Of a stretch of DNA of 64,000 nt, positions 60,911 to 64,000 are shown piece after piece. The DNA is taken from contig NZ_JAGMUJ010000081.1 in the NCBI RefSeq assembly GCF_019049255.1, positions 56,988-120,987 on the forward strand, given 5' to 3'. Origin of the DNA: Streptomyces sp. AC558_RSS880. Lineage in GTDB: Bacteria > Actinomycetota > Actinomycetes > Streptomycetales > Streptomycetaceae. A program made the position numbers and the translations under genes. The notes under the pieces are model-generated. The model worked only from the letters and a program-made list of their open reading frames with translations, ran no database searches and was not told where the DNA came from. The number at the start of each line of letters is the position of its first letter. Position 1 is the stretch's first letter.

Positions 60911-62317
60911 ATGAGCGACACCGATGTGCTGGTCGTGGGCGCCGGACCGACCGGCCTCGCCCTCGGCATCGACCTGGCCCGGCGCGGGATCCCCGCGCTG
61001 GTGGTGGAGCGGGCGGACGAGCTGTTCCCCGGCTCGCGCGGCAAGGGGTTCCAGCCGCGCACCATGGAGGTCTTCGACGACCTGGGCGTGCTGGACGCGA
61101 TCCACGCGGTGGGTGGCGGCTACCCGGTCGGGATGATCTGGCGGAACGGGGAGCGGACCGACGAGCGCCACATGTTCGACTCCTCGACCGAGGTGAGCGA
61201 GGACTCGCCGTACAACAGGCCCTGGATGGTCCCGCAGTGGCGCACCCAGCGGATCCTGCTGGGGCGCCTCGAGGAGCTCGGCGGCAAGGTGGCCTTCGGC
61301 CGCGAGGTCACCGGCGTGACCCAGGACGAGGACGGGGTGACCGCGCACTTCGCCTCCGGTGAGCCGGTGCGCGCCCGGTATCTCGTCGCGGCGGACGGCG
61401 GCCGTTCCGTGGTGCGCCGGGCGGTCGGCGTCGGCATGACCGGGGAGGAGGTGGACCCGTTCCCCACGCTGGTGGCGGACGTGCGGATCACCGGCCTGGA
61501 CCGGGACAACTGGCACTTCTTCCCGCAGGGCGAGGGAGCCGAGGATCTCCTGTCGATCTGCCCGCTGGCCGGGACGGAGGACTTCCAGCTGATCGCCCGG
61601 TTCGCGGAGGGCACGGAGGTGGACCTCTCCCTCGACGGCGTACGGCAGGTCGTCGCCGCCCGCTCGCACCTCGCCGCCGAGGACGTCACGGAGGTCCGCT
61701 GGGCCTCGGACTTCCGCCCGCGGGCCGCGCTCGCCGACCGGTTCCGGGTGGGCCGGGTCTTCCTCGCGGGCGACGCGGCGCACGTGCACTCCCCGGCCGG
61801 CGGCCAGGGCCTCAACACCAGCGTCCAGGACGCCTACAACCTGGGCTGGAAGCTGGGCGCGGTCCTGGGCGACGGGGCGGAGGCGTCACTGCTGGAGACG
61901 TACGAGGAGGAGCGGCGCCCGATCGCCGAGCAGATGCTGGGGCTGACCACCAGCATCCACCGGGGTGAGACGCGGCGGGGCGGGGCCACCCGGCAACTGG
62001 ACCTCGGCTACCCCGGGTCGACGCTCACCGCGGAGACGCGGACGGCGCCCGGTCCGGTGCGCGCGGGCGACCGGGCCCCGGACGCCACGGTGGACGGCGT
62101 ACGGCTCTTCGACGCGTTCCGGGGGCCGCACTGGACGCTGCTGGCGCTGGGCACGTCCGCCCCTGCGCCGTCCGCCGACGTACGACTGGTGCACGGCCCG
62201 GCGCACAGGACCTACGGGACGGGACTGTTCCTCGTCCGCCCGGACGGCTATGTGGGCTGGGCCGGGGACACACCGGCCGGGCTCCCGGAGTACCTGGCCC
62301 GGTTCGGCGGGCGCTGA
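60911..62317 (+). CDS. FAD-dependent aromatic monooxygenase
   Basis: 468 residues from ATG at 60911, with AAGGAGAG upstream. FAD-binding GAGPTGLALGIDLARRG (GxGxxG), the DG motif YLVAADGGRSVVRRAVG, and GDAAHVHSPAGGQGLNTSVQ (GD motif for ribityl contact). Group A flavoprotein hydroxylase of the PHBH/PgaE/TetX broad family. The C-terminal thioredoxin-like domain of the polyketide-type enzymes is present in shortened form (from about residue 385). Likely hydroxylates an aromatic compound with NAD(P)H and O2. Possible drug- or quinone-modifying role given the TetR neighbour (inference). Confidence 0.88.
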   Translation: MSDTDVLVVGAGPTGLALGIDLARRGIPALVVERADELFPGSRGKGFQPRTMEVFDDLGVLDAIHAVGGGYPVGMIWRNGERTDERHMFDSSTEVSEDSPYNRPWMVPQWRTQRILLGRLEELGGKVAFGREVTGVTQDEDGVTAHFASGEPVRARYLVAADGGRSVVRRAVGVGMTGEEVDPFPTLVADVRITGLDRDNWHFFPQGEGAEDLLSICPLAGTEDFQLIARFAEGTEVDLSLDGVRQVVAARSHLAAEDVTEVRWASDFRPRAALADRFRVGRVFLAGDAAHVHSPAGGQGLNTSVQDAYNLGWKLGAVLGDGAEASLLETYEEERRPIAEQMLGLTTSIHRGETRRGGATRQLDLGYPGSTLTAETRTAPGPVRAGDRAPDATVDGVRLFDAFRGPHWTLLALGTSAPAPSADVRLVHGPAHRTYGTGLFLVRPDGYVGWAGDTPAGLPEYLARFGGR

Positions 62318-62320
62318 CCG

Positions 62321-62974
62321 CTACGCGCTCGCCAGGGACAGCTTCGCCGCGAAGCCGAGGAAGAGGGCGCCGGCCGCCGAGGTGGCGCCGGCCGCCAGGC
62401 GCCGCCTGCGGCGGAACGCGTCGGCCAGGCGGGTGCCGCCGAAGATCAGCAGCGACAGGTACAGGAAGCTGGCCGTCTGGAGCAGGGCGCCGAGGACGAC
62501 GAAGGAGAGCGCGGGGTAGGCGTAGCCGGGGTCGACGAACTGCACGAAGAAGGAGATCAGGAAGAGGATCGCCTTCGGGTTGAGCAGCGACACCACCAGG
62601 GCGCGGCGGTAGGGGCGCTCCCCGGCGGTCGGCACCGCGTCGGCCGCCTCGGCCGGCGCCGGCTCGTCCCGCGTCCTCCACATGCTCCACGCCGAGCGCA
62701 GCATGCCGTACGCCATCCACGCCAGGTATCCGGCACCGGCGTACTTCACCACCAGGAACAGCAGCGGCGTCGTGGTGAGCACCGAGGCCGCGCCGAGCGC
62801 CGCCAGCGTCATCAGGACGGCGTCCCCGGTGAAGACACCGGCCGCCGCCGCGTAGCCGGTGCGGACGCCCTTGCGGGCGGCGACGGAGAGGACGTACAGG
62901 GAGTTGGGGCCGGGCAGCAGGACGATGAGGACCAGGCCTGCCAGGTAGGTGGGGAGGTCGATGACGCCGAACAT
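62321..62974 (-). CDS. LysE-family amino acid/metabolite exporter
   Basis: 217 residues with about six membrane helices. LysE/RhtB landmarks: LVLIVLLPGPNSLYVLSVAA (PGPN), RKGVRTGYAAAAGVFTGDAV (G-x-x-x-G-D), YAGAGYLAWMAYGMLRSAW, VSLLNPKAILFLISFFVQF (NPK). These proteins export amino acids or small toxic metabolites. Convergent with the monooxygenase gene, 3 bases between stops. Substrate unknown. Confidence 0.88.
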   Translation of the reverse strand: MFGVIDLPTYLAGLVLIVLLPGPNSLYVLSVAARKGVRTGYAAAAGVFTGDAVLMTLAALGAASVLTTTPLLFLVVKYAGAGYLAWMAYGMLRSAWSMWRTRDEPAPAEAADAVPTAGERPYRRALVVSLLNPKAILFLISFFVQFVDPGYAYPALSFVVLGALLQTASFLYLSLLIFGGTRLADAFRRRRRLAAGATSAAGALFLGFAAKLSLASA

Positions 62975-63022
62975 GGGGGGAGTGTCGCACGGGGGTACGG
63001 CACTCCCTCCACGGGGTTTCGG

Positions 63023-63619
63023 TCAGTCGTCGCCGTCGAGGAGGGTGTCGACGGAGAGGTCGAGGGTCAGGCCGACGGACTCGGGGACGGGGACGGACTG
63101 GCCCCGCTTGAAGCGCTGAGGGTCGGGGTATTTGCCGTCGACCGGGTCGATGTAGAGGAGGACCTCGTCGTGTTTGCGGTCGACGATGAGGTACGCAGGA
63201 ATACTCGCCCGGGCGTAACACTCAACCTTCGCGTTCAGGTCATCAGACCAGTTGGAGGACGACGTAATTTCCACGACCAGGCGGAAGACGTTGGGGGCGT
63301 AGCAATTCTTCCGCACGAGGGCGTCGCGGAAGTCCTCGTCCACGACTGAGAAGTCCGGGACAGCGAAGTCATCCGGCAAGTCGGGGAGCCAAAGGCCGAT
63401 GCCTTGGACGTATCTGAGCCCGACTTTCCTGGCTCCCGCCCCTGCGAAAGCCTCAATCAGCCAGGTCAACGACAATGCGTGCGAACCGTCCGGCGGTGGT
63501 GTCACGACGAGCCTCCCCAGGAGAATCTCCACGCGACGGCCAGGCAGTGCATGGGCGAGCCAATCGGCAGCTTCGCCCAGAGTCAGCTCCTGCTGCAGTT
63601 CGTTCTGCAGTACGGCCAT
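63023..63619 (-). CDS. Uma2-family (DUF820) putative endonuclease
   Basis: 198 residues from ATG at 63619, with AGGAGG upstream; an in-frame extension to 63688 is unlikely. Family core: RRVEILLGRLVVTPPPDGSH, IGLWLPDLPDDFAVPDFSVV (catalytic Asp), FRLVVEITSSSNWSDDLNAK (E-x-x-S/K). Second Uma2 gene in the window, distant in sequence from that at 31721. PD-(D/E)XK fold, role unknown. The central third (about 63180-63480) has a slightly lower GC content and less biased codons than its neighbours, which may point to recent acquisition. Confidence 0.82.
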   Translation of the reverse strand: MAVLQNELQQELTLGEAADWLAHALPGRRVEILLGRLVVTPPPDGSHALSLTWLIEAFAGAGARKVGLRYVQGIGLWLPDLPDDFAVPDFSVVDEDFRDALVRKNCYAPNVFRLVVEITSSSNWSDDLNAKVECYARASIPAYLIVDRKHDEVLLYIDPVDGKYPDPQRFKRGQSVPVPESVGLTLDLSVDTLLDGDD

Positions 63620-63710
63620 GGCGTCCTCCTTAGGGGCCCACTCTGCAATGAGCGTAACCGGCGACGAACGCATTCCACGCATGATCACTCATACGGGCTA
63701 ATGCCCCAGG

Positions 63711-64000
63711 TCAGAAGGCATCGCTCGGCACATATGTTCCCCAAACCTCCCGCAGCGCGTTGCACACCTCGCCCACCGTCGCCCGTGCCTTCAGCGCCTC
63801 CTTCATCGGGTAGAGGACGTTGTCCTCGCCCTCGGCGGCCTTCTTCAGGGCCGCCAGCGCCGAGTCGACCGCCTGCTGGTCGCGCTCCGCGCGGAGTTTC
63901 GCCAGGCGTTCGGCCTGCTGGGCCTCGATGGCGGGGTCGACGCGGAGCGGTTCGTAGGGCTCCTCGGCGTCGAGCTGGAAGCGGTTGACGCCGACCACGA
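63711..64000 (-). CDS. Acyl-CoA (methylmalonyl/isobutyryl-type) mutase, C-terminal end
   Basis: Only the last 96 or so residues lie in the window; the gene continues past 64000. The tail reads VVGVNRFQLDAEEPYEPLRV, AERLAKLRAERDQQAVDSAL, EDNVLYPMKEALKARATVGE and VCNALREVWGTYVP, which is the C-terminal end of the large, substrate-binding (TIM-barrel) subunit of B12-dependent acyl-CoA mutases. The B12-binding domain would be a separate small subunit or absent. Whether it is methylmalonyl-, isobutyryl- or ethylmalonyl-CoA specific cannot be read from this part. Confidence 0.88.
   Translation of the reverse strand, partial: VVGVNRFQLDAEEPYEPLRVDPAIEAQQAERLAKLRAERDQQAVDSALAALKKAAEGEDNVLYPMKEALKARATVGEVCNALREVWGTYVPSDAF

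Overview
The window is a high-GC chromosomal segment from a Streptomyces, probably close to the S. coelicolor group. The evidence is the codon bias (G/C at third positions throughout), many GTG starts, actinomycete-specific families (DUF397, AfsQ1/AfsQ2/SigQ, VanZ, secreted GlyAla-rich proteins) and a gene order (deoC, afsQ, nucleoside genes, sialic-type wall-polymer genes, acyl-CoA mutase) that I recall from S. coelicolor around SCO4869-SCO4914. That species placement is recollection, not a search result.

Layout. 1-8.1 kb: a leftward phosphate-ABC-type operon (pstC, pstA, a membrane-anchored pstS, a second anchored PstS-like protein, a secreted PstS-like protein and one more secreted protein cut by the window edge). 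No pstB or phoU is visible. 8.3-11.0 kb: small secreted and membrane proteins with degenerate repeats. 11.1-14.6 kb: deoC, a full-length aldehyde dehydrogenase and a half-length, catalytically dead paralogue. 14.6-18.2 kb: an HxlR/oxidoreductase divergent pair with a clear palindromic operator, then an accessory patch of small genes and gene remnants (DUF5753 remnant, DUF397). 18.3-24.5 kb: uridine kinase, sigQ facing away from afsQ1-afsQ2-lipoprotein, VanZ and PspC proteins.

24.6-40.7 kb is dominated by nucleoside salvage: adenosine deaminase, an ABC nucleoside importer operon with cdd and deoA, and two Bmp-type binding lipoproteins. LysR/MFS, ECF-sigma/STAS and AEC transporter genes are interleaved. 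A 12-bp palindrome (CTACGCGCGTAG or one-base variant) lies in front of deoC, add, the importer operon and both bmp genes, so these five scattered units look like one regulon whose regulator is not in this window. Imported nucleosides would be deaminated (Add, Cdd) and phosphorolysed (DeoA); deoxyribose-5-phosphate would be split by DeoC, and the acetaldehyde oxidised by the adjacent dehydrogenase.

40.9-44.6 kb is accessory: a lone TnpB, an M20 amidohydrolase and a VapBC-like pair. 44.6-60.2 kb is a surface glycopolymer locus centred on nonulosonic (sialic-type) acid, most likely Kdn: a synthase, a CMP-activating enzyme fused to a HAD phosphatase, two GT2-polysialyltransferase pairs, a GT52-like enzyme, a protein carrying animal-type (GT29) sialylmotifs, a pyruvyltransferase fusion, an acyltransferase and a methyltransferase. 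Absence of a UDP-GlcNAc 2-epimerase favours Kdn over Neu5Ac. 60.2-64 kb: a TetR/FAD-monooxygenase divergent pair with two operators, LysE, Uma2 and the C-terminal end of an acyl-CoA mutase.
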